Source of the DNA: Marinibacterium anthonyi
GTDB lineage: Bacteria; Pseudomonadota; Alphaproteobacteria; Rhodobacterales; Rhodobacteraceae
Assembly: GCA_003217735.2 (NCBI GenBank)
Contig: CP031585.1
Location: 2,901,501-2,965,500, forward strand
DNA: 64,000 nucleotides
Reading direction: 5' to 3'
Part shown: piece by piece, positions 49,346 to 56,577 of the stretch
Layout of the letters: each line of letters begins with the position of its first letter
Position numbering within the stretch: the first letter of the stretch is position 1
Notes under the pieces: model-generated
The model's input: only the letters and a program-made list of their open reading frames with translations
The model's database searches: none
What the model was told of the DNA's origin: nothing
Translations under genes and position numbers: made by a program

Positions 49346-50638
49346 GGCGTGCCATTCGCGGAAGAAGCCCACCCCGAAGACGCCGCCGACCGCGATATGG
49401 GTGGAGCTGACGGGCAGGCCGGCCCAGGAGGCGGCGATGACGGTCACGGCGGCGGAGAGCGCCACGCAATAGGCGCGCATCGGGTTGAGCTTGGTGATCT
49501 GGCTGCCGACCATGCCGATCAGGCGCGGACCGAAGAACACCAGCCCGAACGAGATCCCCAGCGCGCCGATCAGCATGACCCAGACCGGCACCGTGACCTG
49601 CCCCGCCACCCCGTCGGAGACCTGGGCATGGACCACGGCGGCCAGCGGGCCCACGGCATTGGCCACGTCGTTGGCGCCATGGGCAAAGGACAGCAGCGCC
49701 GCCGAGACCACCAGCGGCAGGCGGAACAGCACCTTGAGCGAGCGGTTGCGGTTTTCCAGCCCTTCGGACTGGCGCCGGATGAAGGGGACCGAGATCAGCC
49801 ACAGGACAACGCCGGTGACGGCGCCGATCAGCAGGGCGCGGCCCATGTCGATATGCATGACATGCTTGAGCCCCTTGAGCGCCAGGTAGACGGCGAAGGC
49901 CGCGCTCATCACGCCGATCAGGACCGGGACCCAGGTGCGGGCGGCGGCGATCTTGTCCTCGACATAGATGATCCGCCACTTGACGAAGGCCAGCATGGCG
50001 GCGGCGAAGATGCCGCCCAGCAAGGGCGAGATCACCCAGCTGGCGGCGATGGCGCCCATGGTGGCCCAGTTCACCGTCGTCAGGCCCGCCGCCGCGATGC
50101 CCGCGCCCATGACGCCGCCCACGACCGAATGGGTGGTGGAGACCGGCGCGCCGATCCAGGTCGCGATATTGACCCAGATCGCGGCCGAGAAGAGCGCGGC
50201 CAGCATCGCCCAGATGAAGGTGTGCACATCGGCGAAGGCGGCCGGATCGATGATGCCCTTGGAGATGGTGGACACCACGTCGCCGCCCGCGATCAGCGCG
50301 CCGGCGGTTTCGAAGATGGCGGCGATGGCGATGGCGCCGAACATGGTCAGCGCCTTGGCGCCCACGGCCGGCCCCATGTTGTTGGCCACGTCGTTGGCGC
50401 CGATGTTCAGCGCCATGTAGGCGCCGAAACCGGCGGCGACGATGACCACCAGGCCATGCGGTTCGCCCCCGGTCAGGACCGCCGCGGCGATGACGGCCAG
50501 GGCCACGAAGACCAGGCTGACGCCGACACCGACCAGCGGGCGGGCCGCGTACATGCCGGCGGCCTCGAGCCGGGACAGCCGGCTGAGGTCACGGTCGAGG
50601 GTTTTCCATTCGCGGGGCGTCTGGGCTTCCTGGGTCAT
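49244..50638 (-). CDS. pit: Inorganic phosphate transporter (PiT family), frameshifted at the 3' end
   Basis: A low-affinity phosphate/metal symporter, about ten transmembrane helices. Both PiT signature repeats are present: GANDVANNMGPAVGAKALT (about 78-96) and AHGANDVANAVGPLAAVVHAQ (about 310-330), plus the paired GAPVSTTHSVVGG and GLPVSSTHIAVGG segments. The reading frame is normal to REWHAERRLRRA, then runs into an out-of-frame tail and stops; the expected last helix lies in another frame (49155-49345). AAGGA precedes the ATG at 50638. An 11-bp repeat array lies directly upstream. Confidence 0.85.
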   Translation of the reverse strand: MTQEAQTPREWKTLDRDLSRLSRLEAAGMYAARPLVGVGVSLVFVALAVIAAAVLTGGEPHGLVVIVAAGFGAYMALNIGANDVANNMGPAVGAKALTMFGAIAIAAIFETAGALIAGGDVVSTISKGIIDPAAFADVHTFIWAMLAALFSAAIWVNIATWIGAPVSTTHSVVGGVMGAGIAAAGLTTVNWATMGAIAASWVISPLLGGIFAAAMLAFVKWRIIYVEDKIAAARTWVPVLIGVMSAAFAVYLALKGLKHVMHIDMGRALLIGAVTGVVLWLISVPFIRRQSEGLENRNRSLKVLFRLPLVVSAALLSFAHGANDVANAVGPLAAVVHAQVSDGVAGQVTVPVWVMLIGALGISFGLVFFGPRLIGMVGSQITKLNPMRAYCVALSAAVTVIAASWAGLPVSSTHIAVGGVFGVGFFREWHAERRLRRAQIRVLRPRPWPRRNAPAASWSAGRIS

Positions 50639-50648
50639 GCAGGTCCTT

Positions 50649-50703
50649 CAGTGATCGGGCAGTGATCGGGCAGTGATCGGGCAGTGATCGGGCAGTGATC
50701 GGG
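50649..50703. repeat. Five perfect 11-bp tandem repeats upstream of pit
   Basis: The unit CAGTGATCGGG occurs five times without mismatch (55 bp), between the end of the Nudix gene and the ribosome site of the phosphate transporter gene. It occupies essentially the whole intergenic gap, so copy number could change spacing between transcript start and pit. Confidence 0.97.
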
Positions 50704-50708
50704 CGCGG

Positions 50709-51188
50709 TCAGCCGCGCGGCGCCCCATGCAGAAGCGTTGGCGCGTTGCGCAGCAGCTCGGCCAGGGCGGGTTCGTCAACCAGCGTCGCGGCCTTGTCGG
50801 GCGTCATCCAGCGCCGCTCGCGCTGGCCCGCTTCGGGGAACGTGTCCAGCAGCTTGACGACCTCGATGGCGAAGACGTCGACCTTGGTATGGGCCGGGAT
50901 GCCGCCCTTGAGCCGCTTGTCATAGCGATAGCTGCCGATCAGCGCCGGGCGCGGGCCCTTGTGCTTGATGCCGGCTTCTTCCCAGGCCTCTTCCAGCGCG
51001 GTGCCGCCCGCGTCGAGCCCGGCCTGCGGCCAGCCCTTAGGCAGGATCCAGCGTCCGGTGTCCAGCGAGGTGATGAGCAGCACTTCGAGGCCCTCGGCCG
51101 TGTGGCGATAGCACAGCGCCGCCACCTGGAAGTAAGGCGGGCGGCGGAAAATCGGCGTTATGTAGCTATGCCAGAAGTCGAACAGCAC
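50709..51188 (-). CDS. Nudix hydrolase
   Basis: Hydrolyses a nucleoside diphosphate linked to another group. The Nudix box is recognisable around GWPQAGLDAGGTALEEAWEEAGI, retaining the catalytic EEAWEEAG part; the first half departs from the strict GX5E pattern, so activity should be confirmed. The GTG at 51188 (159 residues, starting LFDFWHSYI) gives a family-like length; the frame remains open to 51266 with unconvincing sequence. It lies upstream of pit on the same strand with only the 11-bp repeat array between. Confidence 0.85.
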   Translation of the reverse strand: MLFDFWHSYITPIFRRPPYFQVAALCYRHTAEGLEVLLITSLDTGRWILPKGWPQAGLDAGGTALEEAWEEAGIKHKGPRPALIGSYRYDKRLKGGIPAHTKVDVFAIEVVKLLDTFPEAGQRERRWMTPDKAATLVDEPALAELLRNAPTLLHGAPRG

Positions 51189-51298
51189 GTGTGAAGGCCC
51201 CGCGTCACAGAAACCTTGCCTTCTAGACAGAAGCCGGGGGCGTTTCAAGAGGGCCGGGGCCGACAAACCGACAAAGTGCGGGCGATGGTGCTGCGGCG

Positions 51299-53722
51299 TC
51301 AGGCGCGCAGTTTCGCGCCCGCCGGGTCAAAGGGGGGCCGGGCCAGGATCATTGCCGGGTGGGGCCGGCCCAGGACCATGACATCGACACGGGTTCCCGC
51401 GGGCAGATCGGTTTTCAGGAAGGCGATGGCCAGCGACTGGCCCACCGAATGGCCGTATGCGCCGGAAGACACGCGGCCAATGCCGTGGCCGTCGTGGACC
51501 ACCGGTTCGCCCCCCGTGGCGTCGGCCTGCGACGCGTCGGTGGCGGCGGCGTCCAGCGCCAGCAGGACCATGCGTTCGCGCGGGCGGTTTGCCAGGACGG
51601 CGGCCACCGCGTCACGGTTGAGGAAGGGCTTGTCCGGCTTGACGAACCCATCCAGCCCGACTTCCTGCGGCCAGTATTCGGGCGAGAAATCGCGCCCCCA
51701 GGCGCCATAGCCCTTTTCCACCCTGAGCGACATCAACGCCCGGCTGCCCACCGGGCCGGCGCCCAGGGGGCGGGCGGCGTCGATCAGCGCCGCGTAAAGC
51801 GCGCGCTGGTGGCTTTGGGCGCAATGCAGTTCCCAGCCCAGATCGCCCGTGAAGGAGACGCGGATGGCGGTGACGGGGATGCCGGCCAGCGTGATCTGCC
51901 GCGCGCGGAAGAAGGGGAAATCGGCGGTGGCGAGCGATGTGTCGGTCAGGGGCTGAAGCAGGTCGCGCGACAGCGGCCCCGCGACGTTGAAACCGCAGGT
52001 GGCGTCGGTGGTGGAGCGGAAGGTGGTGTCGTCCGGCAGCGGCACCTGGTTGAAGAAACGCATGTGATAGCGTTCCGCCATGCCGGACCCGGTGATCTGG
52101 AAGCGGTCGTCGGCCAGGCGCGCGACGGTGAAATCACCGGCGATGCCGCCGCGCTTGCCGATCAGCGGGGTCAGGCAGCACCGGCCGGTTTGCGTTGGCA
52201 TGGTGTTGGCGAAGACGGCGTTCAGCCAGGTTTCCGCGCCCGGCCCGTCCACCGCGTAGGTGGCAAAGTTCGAGATATCGATGATCCCGGCGCGGTCGCG
52301 CAGCATCCGGCATTCGGCACCCACCGGGGCGAACCAGTTCTGCCGGGTGAAGCCGTTGGTGTCCTGCGTGCCGGGCGTGTCGGCGAACCACAGCGGGTGT
52401 TCCCATCCGGCGTTCAGGCCCATCACCGCGCCCATCGCCAATTGTGTCTCATAAATGGGACGCATTCCCGCCGGGCGGCCGGCACTGCGTTCCTCGTTGG
52501 GGAAGTGGATGGCGAAGCGGTGGGCGTATTGGTCGGCGACGCGGGCGCGGGTGAATTCGGGCGTGGCCCAGGGGCCGAACCGGGCCATGTCCCAGGCGAA
52601 CATGTCGTATTCGGTTTCGCCTTGAGTGATCCATTGCGCCGCCATCAGCCCCATGCCGCCCGATTGGGAAAACCCGGGGATGATCCCGTTGCAGCAGAAA
52701 TAGTTGGACAATTCCGGCACCGGGCCGAACAGCACGTTGGCGTCCGGCGACCAGATCATCGGCCCGTTGATCACCCGCTTGATCCCGGCGCCCCCGACCA
52801 CCGGCACCCGGTCGATGGCGCGCAGCATGTTTTCCTCGATCCGCTCCAGGTCGTCGGCGAACAGTTCATGGCCAAAGCCCGGCGGCGTGCCATCGACCGC
52901 CCAAAGCCGCACGTCGCGTTCATAGGCGCCCACCAGCAGCCCCTGCCCTTCCTGGCGCAGGTAATATTCGCCGTCCCGGTCGGCGACCGACGGCAGGCGG
53001 CGGCCAAGGGCGGCGATCTCGGCGATGGTTTCGGTGACGAAATACTGGTGTTCGGTGGGCTGCAGCGGCAGGGTGATCCCCGCCATCGCCGCCACCTCGC
53101 GTCCCCACAACCCGGCGGCGTTGACCACCCATTGCGTATGGATGTCGCCCTTGGGCGTGCGCACGATCCAGCTGCCGCCGGGCTGCGGGTCGGTCGCGGT
53201 GACCGGGGTGAACCGGTGGATCTGGGCCCCCATCTGGCGGGCGCCGGCGGCATAGGCCTGGGTCACGCCCGAGGGATCGACGTTGCCGCCATCGGGTTCG
53301 TACATGATGCAGCGGATGCCGTCGAAATCGACCAGCGGATGCAGGCGTTCGGCCTCGTCCCGGGTGATTTCGTGAAAGTTCATGCCATACAGCTTGGCCT
53401 TGGCGGCCTGCAGGCGCAGCTGGTGTTCGCGCGCTTGCGTCTGGGCCAGGTACAGCGATCCGGCCTGGAAGACCCCGCAGCCCTGGCCCGTCTCGGCCTC
53501 CAACTGCTTGTAAAGGGTCATCGTGTAGTGCTGCAACCGCGAGACGTTGGTGTTGTCGTGCAGCCCGTGGATATTGGCGGCGGCGTGCCAGGTCGACCCC
53601 GACGTCAGCTCGTCGCGTTCCAGAAGCACCACGTCGCGCCAACCGGCGCGGGCGAGGTGGTAGAGGATCGAACATCCGATCAATCCGCCGCCGATGACGA
53701 CGGCCTGGGCGTGGCGTTTCAT
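51299..53722 (-). CDS. FAD-dependent dehydrogenase fused to GcvT-like domain (dimethylglycine/sarcosine dehydrogenase family), paralogue 1
   Basis: An 807-residue protein in two parts: an N-terminal DAO-type FAD oxidoreductase (about 1-390; FAD motif VVIGGGLIGCSILYHLARAGW, then LLERDELTSGSTWHAAANIH) and a C-terminal aminomethyltransferase-like half (about 430-805; YAVDGPGAETWLNAVFANT, GDLGWELHC, EKGYGAWGRDF). In the family the first half demethylates N-methylated glycines and the second passes the one-carbon unit to tetrahydrofolate. The substrate is not assignable. The start at 53722 begins just before the FAD motif. It is divided from the FMN reductase gene by a strong terminator. Confidence 0.9.
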   Translation of the reverse strand: MKRHAQAVVIGGGLIGCSILYHLARAGWRDVVLLERDELTSGSTWHAAANIHGLHDNTNVSRLQHYTMTLYKQLEAETGQGCGVFQAGSLYLAQTQAREHQLRLQAAKAKLYGMNFHEITRDEAERLHPLVDFDGIRCIMYEPDGGNVDPSGVTQAYAAGARQMGAQIHRFTPVTATDPQPGGSWIVRTPKGDIHTQWVVNAAGLWGREVAAMAGITLPLQPTEHQYFVTETIAEIAALGRRLPSVADRDGEYYLRQEGQGLLVGAYERDVRLWAVDGTPPGFGHELFADDLERIEENMLRAIDRVPVVGGAGIKRVINGPMIWSPDANVLFGPVPELSNYFCCNGIIPGFSQSGGMGLMAAQWITQGETEYDMFAWDMARFGPWATPEFTRARVADQYAHRFAIHFPNEERSAGRPAGMRPIYETQLAMGAVMGLNAGWEHPLWFADTPGTQDTNGFTRQNWFAPVGAECRMLRDRAGIIDISNFATYAVDGPGAETWLNAVFANTMPTQTGRCCLTPLIGKRGGIAGDFTVARLADDRFQITGSGMAERYHMRFFNQVPLPDDTTFRSTTDATCGFNVAGPLSRDLLQPLTDTSLATADFPFFRARQITLAGIPVTAIRVSFTGDLGWELHCAQSHQRALYAALIDAARPLGAGPVGSRALMSLRVEKGYGAWGRDFSPEYWPQEVGLDGFVKPDKPFLNRDAVAAVLANRPRERMVLLALDAAATDASQADATGGEPVVHDGHGIGRVSSGAYGHSVGQSLAIAFLKTDLPAGTRVDVMVLGRPHPAMILARPPFDPAGAKLRA

Positions 53723-53760
53723 GGGGGCATCCCTGGTTGCTGCCCCGTCAGGATGTGCCA

Positions 53761-53796
53761 AAGAAAAAGTGCCGGGATCGCCAGATCCCGACACTT
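53761..53796 (-). terminator. Minus-strand terminator after the FMN reductase gene
   Basis: CGGGATC-GCCA-GATCCCG (53773-53790) flanked by AAGTG/CACTT gives a 12-bp stem with one mismatch, and on the minus strand TTTTTCTTT follows. It isolates the FMN reductase message from the downstream FAD dehydrogenase gene. Confidence 0.88.
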
Positions 53797-53822
53797 CCTG
53801 TCGTTTTGGGCTGTCGGGCCGA

Positions 53823-54407
53823 TCAGGCCGCGGCGGCGACGTCGGCCGAATGCAGCGGCCTGAGCGCTTCGCCCCATTTCTTCAGCTCGTCGAGCAGGCC
53901 GTTCATGCCCTGCTCCATCGGCTCGTTCGCCTTCACGGCGCCGTCTTCGATCAGGCTGGGGAAGAACGGCAGCGGCACGGTCTGCGGCAGCGCCATCATC
54001 TGCAGGTTGCCCATCAGCTGGCGCAGGTCCTGCGCGGCGCGCAGGCCGCCCGACACGAAGGCATAGCTGACGGTGCCGGCGGGCTTGTAGCGCCATTCGA
54101 CCGACAGCGCCTGCAGCGCGTTCACCAGGCTTGCGGGCGGGAAGTAATCGTATTCCGGGGTGACGAAGATATAGGCGTCGCCTTCGGCGATCTTGGCGGC
54201 CCATTTCTTGGTGTGCTCGTGCTGGTAATCCTGCATCGCCGGGTGGTTCGGTTCGTCCAGCAGCGGCAGGTTGAAATCCGCCAGGTCGACGAGTTCGGCG
54301 TCAAGGCCGCCGTGTGCCTTGGCCGCGTCGGCAACCCATTTGCCGATGACGGGGCCAGCGCGGCCGGGACGGGTGGATCCGATGATGATCTTGAGCTTGA
54401 GGGACAT
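53823..54407 (-). CDS. NAD(P)H-dependent FMN reductase family protein
   Basis: A 194-residue flavodoxin-like protein: MSLKLKIIIGSTRPGRAGPVIGKW binds the FMN phosphate, and FVTPEYDYFPPASLVNALQ and SYAFVSGGLRAAQDLRQLM are typical of the FMN-reductase/chromate-quinone reductase branch. It probably reduces quinones or flavins with NAD(P)H. It is divergent from an HxlR-type regulator over a palindromic operator, the usual arrangement for a redox-responsive pair. Confidence 0.9.
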   Translation of the reverse strand: MSLKLKIIIGSTRPGRAGPVIGKWVADAAKAHGGLDAELVDLADFNLPLLDEPNHPAMQDYQHEHTKKWAAKIAEGDAYIFVTPEYDYFPPASLVNALQALSVEWRYKPAGTVSYAFVSGGLRAAQDLRQLMGNLQMMALPQTVPLPFFPSLIEDGAVKANEPMEQGMNGLLDELKKWGEALRPLHSADVAAAA

Positions 54408-54488
54408 GTGCCTTCTCCTGCAATTCGTTTCGTGTGTGGCACTGGATCCGACCGGGCGCCTCCTCAAACCCGGCCAGCCATGTACCTT

Positions 54489-54550
54489 GGATACGGATCC
54501 GGTCACCCCTATCTTGGTAGCACACCGAAACCATGGTATCCGTTGGATAC
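54489..54550. promoter_or_regulatory. Palindromic operator between the FMN reductase and HxlR genes
   Basis: GTATCC-GTT-GGATAC (54536-54550) is a perfect inverted repeat, and another GGATAC followed by GGATCC lies at 54489-54500. They sit mid-gap between the two divergent genes, where an HxlR-type repressor would bind. The remaining gap shows no other motif. Confidence 0.65.
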
Positions 54551-54617
54551 TGTCGGATAATTAGCATCGCAAAAACGCGCCACAAGGAGGCACGTTCCAG
54601 AAACCGAGGTATCGTCG

Positions 54618-55022
54618 ATGAAACCACTTCCCCGCCACGGTGACCCCCGCTGTCCGGCCGTGCGCAACCTGCTTCAGACCGTGGGCAGCAAATGGTCGGT
54701 GATCGTGGTGCTGCACCTGTCCGAAGGGCCGCGCCGGTTTTCCGACCTGCGCCGCGCGGTGGGCGGCGTCACCCAGAAATCGCTGACCGCCTGCCTGCGC
54801 GAACTGGAACGCAACGGGCTGGTGGACCGCATTGTCACGCCGTCGATTCCGCCCCGGGTCGATTACGCGCTGACCCAGCTGGGCGAAACCCTGCTTGATC
54901 CGCTGCTGGGCCTGACCACCTGGGCCGTGGCCAACGAATGCGCCGTGGCCGAAGCCCGCGCCCGGTTCGAAGGCGACGCCTGCCCCGAGGCCCCCGAGCA
55001 AGACGACAGCCGCGCGGCCTGA
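54618..55022 (+). CDS. HxlR-family transcriptional regulator
   Basis: A 134-residue winged helix-turn-helix: PRCPAVRNLLQTVGSKWSVIVVLHLSEGPRRFSDLRRAVGGVTQKSLTACLRELERNGLVDR covers the conserved cysteine near the N-terminus and the DNA-binding helices. Several family members sense electrophiles or redox state through that cysteine. It is divergent from the FMN reductase, its likely target, and ends 1 bp from the convergent DUF2254 gene. Confidence 0.92.
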   Translation: MKPLPRHGDPRCPAVRNLLQTVGSKWSVIVVLHLSEGPRRFSDLRRAVGGVTQKSLTACLRELERNGLVDRIVTPSIPPRVDYALTQLGETLLDPLLGLTTWAVANECAVAEARARFEGDACPEAPEQDDSRAA

Positions 55023-55023
55023 C

Positions 55024-56226
55024 CTACAGATCGATCCGGTCGCGGCAATCGCGCGCGGCCTGGCTGACCTTGCCGCGGCCGAGATGTTCCAGCCGGTCCA
55101 GCGCCTGGCCGATCGCCTCGAGCACCTCGCGCTTGTCGGCGCCGTCGCGGGCGATGACCTCGAAGGACACGCGGAAGAAGGCGTCGGGGGCGACCGGGGC
55201 CATGTGAAGACGCGTGTTCACCACCTCTTCGTCATCGGCGTCCGGATCCGGCGCGCAGTTCAGCAGCACGGAACTGAGCCGGTGCACCACGTCGACGGCG
55301 GTCTGCGGATCGTTGATGCCCGGCGACAGGGCGCGGCTGGCGACTTCGGTCATCACGATGACGGTCAGGCGCGGATCCTGTTCGAACAGCCGCATGGGCG
55401 CGATGCGGAAGCCCCCGCGCAGCGCATCGGCCTGCGCCTCGTCCGGGGTGTCGTCCGGGGTGTCGCCGACCATGTAGGCCAGGGCCATGCCCGACACGAT
55501 GTAATCGCCGGGTCGGACGGGAATATACAGATCGACCCCCGCCTCGTCGGCCTCGGTCTGCAGGATGTCCTCGAAGATCTGTTCCAGGTAGCCGGCGCTG
55601 TGCGCGCTCAGGGCCGGGTGATGGGCCTGCGCCTTGATCTTGTCCATGGGGACGGCATGTCCGCCTAGCGCGGGCCGGTCGACGAAATCGGTCATCACGC
55701 GGTTGGCGATGTCCTGGAAATCGGCCACCGTCTGGTCCAGCGATCCCAACCGGGCCAGGTGGTCTATCCAGCGCAGGATCGACACGATCACCACCCCGAT
55801 CACCACCACCGTCAGCAGGAACAGCAGCGCGCTTTCCGCCTCGCCCATGAAGGGCGTGGCGCGCAGGATGATCCCCAGCAGGGCAAAGACGAAGGCGCCC
55901 ACGAAATTCGACAGCACCATGTTGGTGACCGTGTCGTCGCGCAGCAACAGCCGCGACCGGGGCGTGACCGAGGAAGAGGCGAACTGGATCGCGCCGGTCA
56001 GGATCGACAGCGAGAAAGTCGTCACCGTCAGCATCGACGAGGCCAGGATGTTCAGGATCGTGTCGAGGCTGTCGACCCCCAGCTTGTCGACCAGCCAGTC
56101 AGGCACCACCGGCCCCACGATCACCGAGGCGGCCAGCGCCACCAGCGCCAGCGAGGCGATCAGCACGACCCGTGTCGCCAGCCGGCGCAGCACCTGGCCC
56201 AGCAGGCGAAAACCCGTTCGCAGCAT
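55024..56226 (-). CDS. DUF2254 membrane protein
   Basis: A 400-residue predicted membrane protein with about four transmembrane helices (near residues 14-36, 55-78, 108-128 and 138-158) and a long C-terminal cytoplasmic part. The motif SMLTVTTFSLSILTGAIQFASSSVTPRSRLLLRDDTVTN is diagnostic for DUF2254, whose function is unknown. The second of two tandem ATGs (56226) is six bases from a perfect AGGAGG. It stands between the two FAD/GcvT genes. Confidence 0.88.
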   Translation of the reverse strand: MLRTGFRLLGQVLRRLATRVVLIASLALVALAASVIVGPVVPDWLVDKLGVDSLDTILNILASSMLTVTTFSLSILTGAIQFASSSVTPRSRLLLRDDTVTNMVLSNFVGAFVFALLGIILRATPFMGEAESALLFLLTVVVIGVVIVSILRWIDHLARLGSLDQTVADFQDIANRVMTDFVDRPALGGHAVPMDKIKAQAHHPALSAHSAGYLEQIFEDILQTEADEAGVDLYIPVRPGDYIVSGMALAYMVGDTPDDTPDEAQADALRGGFRIAPMRLFEQDPRLTVIVMTEVASRALSPGINDPQTAVDVVHRLSSVLLNCAPDPDADDEEVVNTRLHMAPVAPDAFFRVSFEVIARDGADKREVLEAIGQALDRLEHLGRGKVSQAARDCRDRIDL

Positions 56227-56577
56227 CATCCGCCTCCTGTCAATGTCCGGCCCCGGGGCTGCGGAACCGGCATCGGCCTGCGCAATCGGGGCATCTTTGG
56301 CCGTCGGTTGCGGCCAGGTCACAAGGGTAGCCGGTGCGCCGCGCCGGACAAGCGCTTATCTGTCGCGCGTCGACTGCCGATTGCGCGGACCACGGGCGCA
56401 GGTCTTGTCGGGAGTGTTGTCGGGAGTCCTGTCGGGGAGGCAGGTGAAACCGGAACAGGCGGTCCGGGTTTTTTGGCCCCCGCAACATCCGAACGGCGAC
56501 AGAACCTGTCGCCTTTTGACCAGAATGCCGGTTAACCTGCGGGCAGGATCGCGCCGCAGACCACCCGGAGAGAGTTC
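56227..56577 (+). promoter_or_regulatory. Long leader of FAD/GcvT paralogue 2 with hairpins and repeats
   Basis: This 351-bp divergent gap holds: a 12-bp tandem repeat (TGTCGGGAGTGT type, 2.5 units, about 56407-56438); a weak stem followed by T6 (about 56448-56476); and a hairpin GGCGACA-GAACC-TGTCGCC followed by TTTTG (56495-56518). The last two look like intrinsic terminators pointing into the downstream gene, so attenuation of paralogue 2 is possible. The ribosome site GGAGAG precedes the 56578 start. Confidence 0.5.

Noticed and set aside
56491-56505. A second GAAC-N7-GAAC match (possible LexA site) before FAD/GcvT paralogue 2
   Set aside because: It coincides with the arm of a perfect hairpin followed by TTTT, its core is GC-rich unlike the usual SOS box, and a chance match of this kind is expected in a window of this size.
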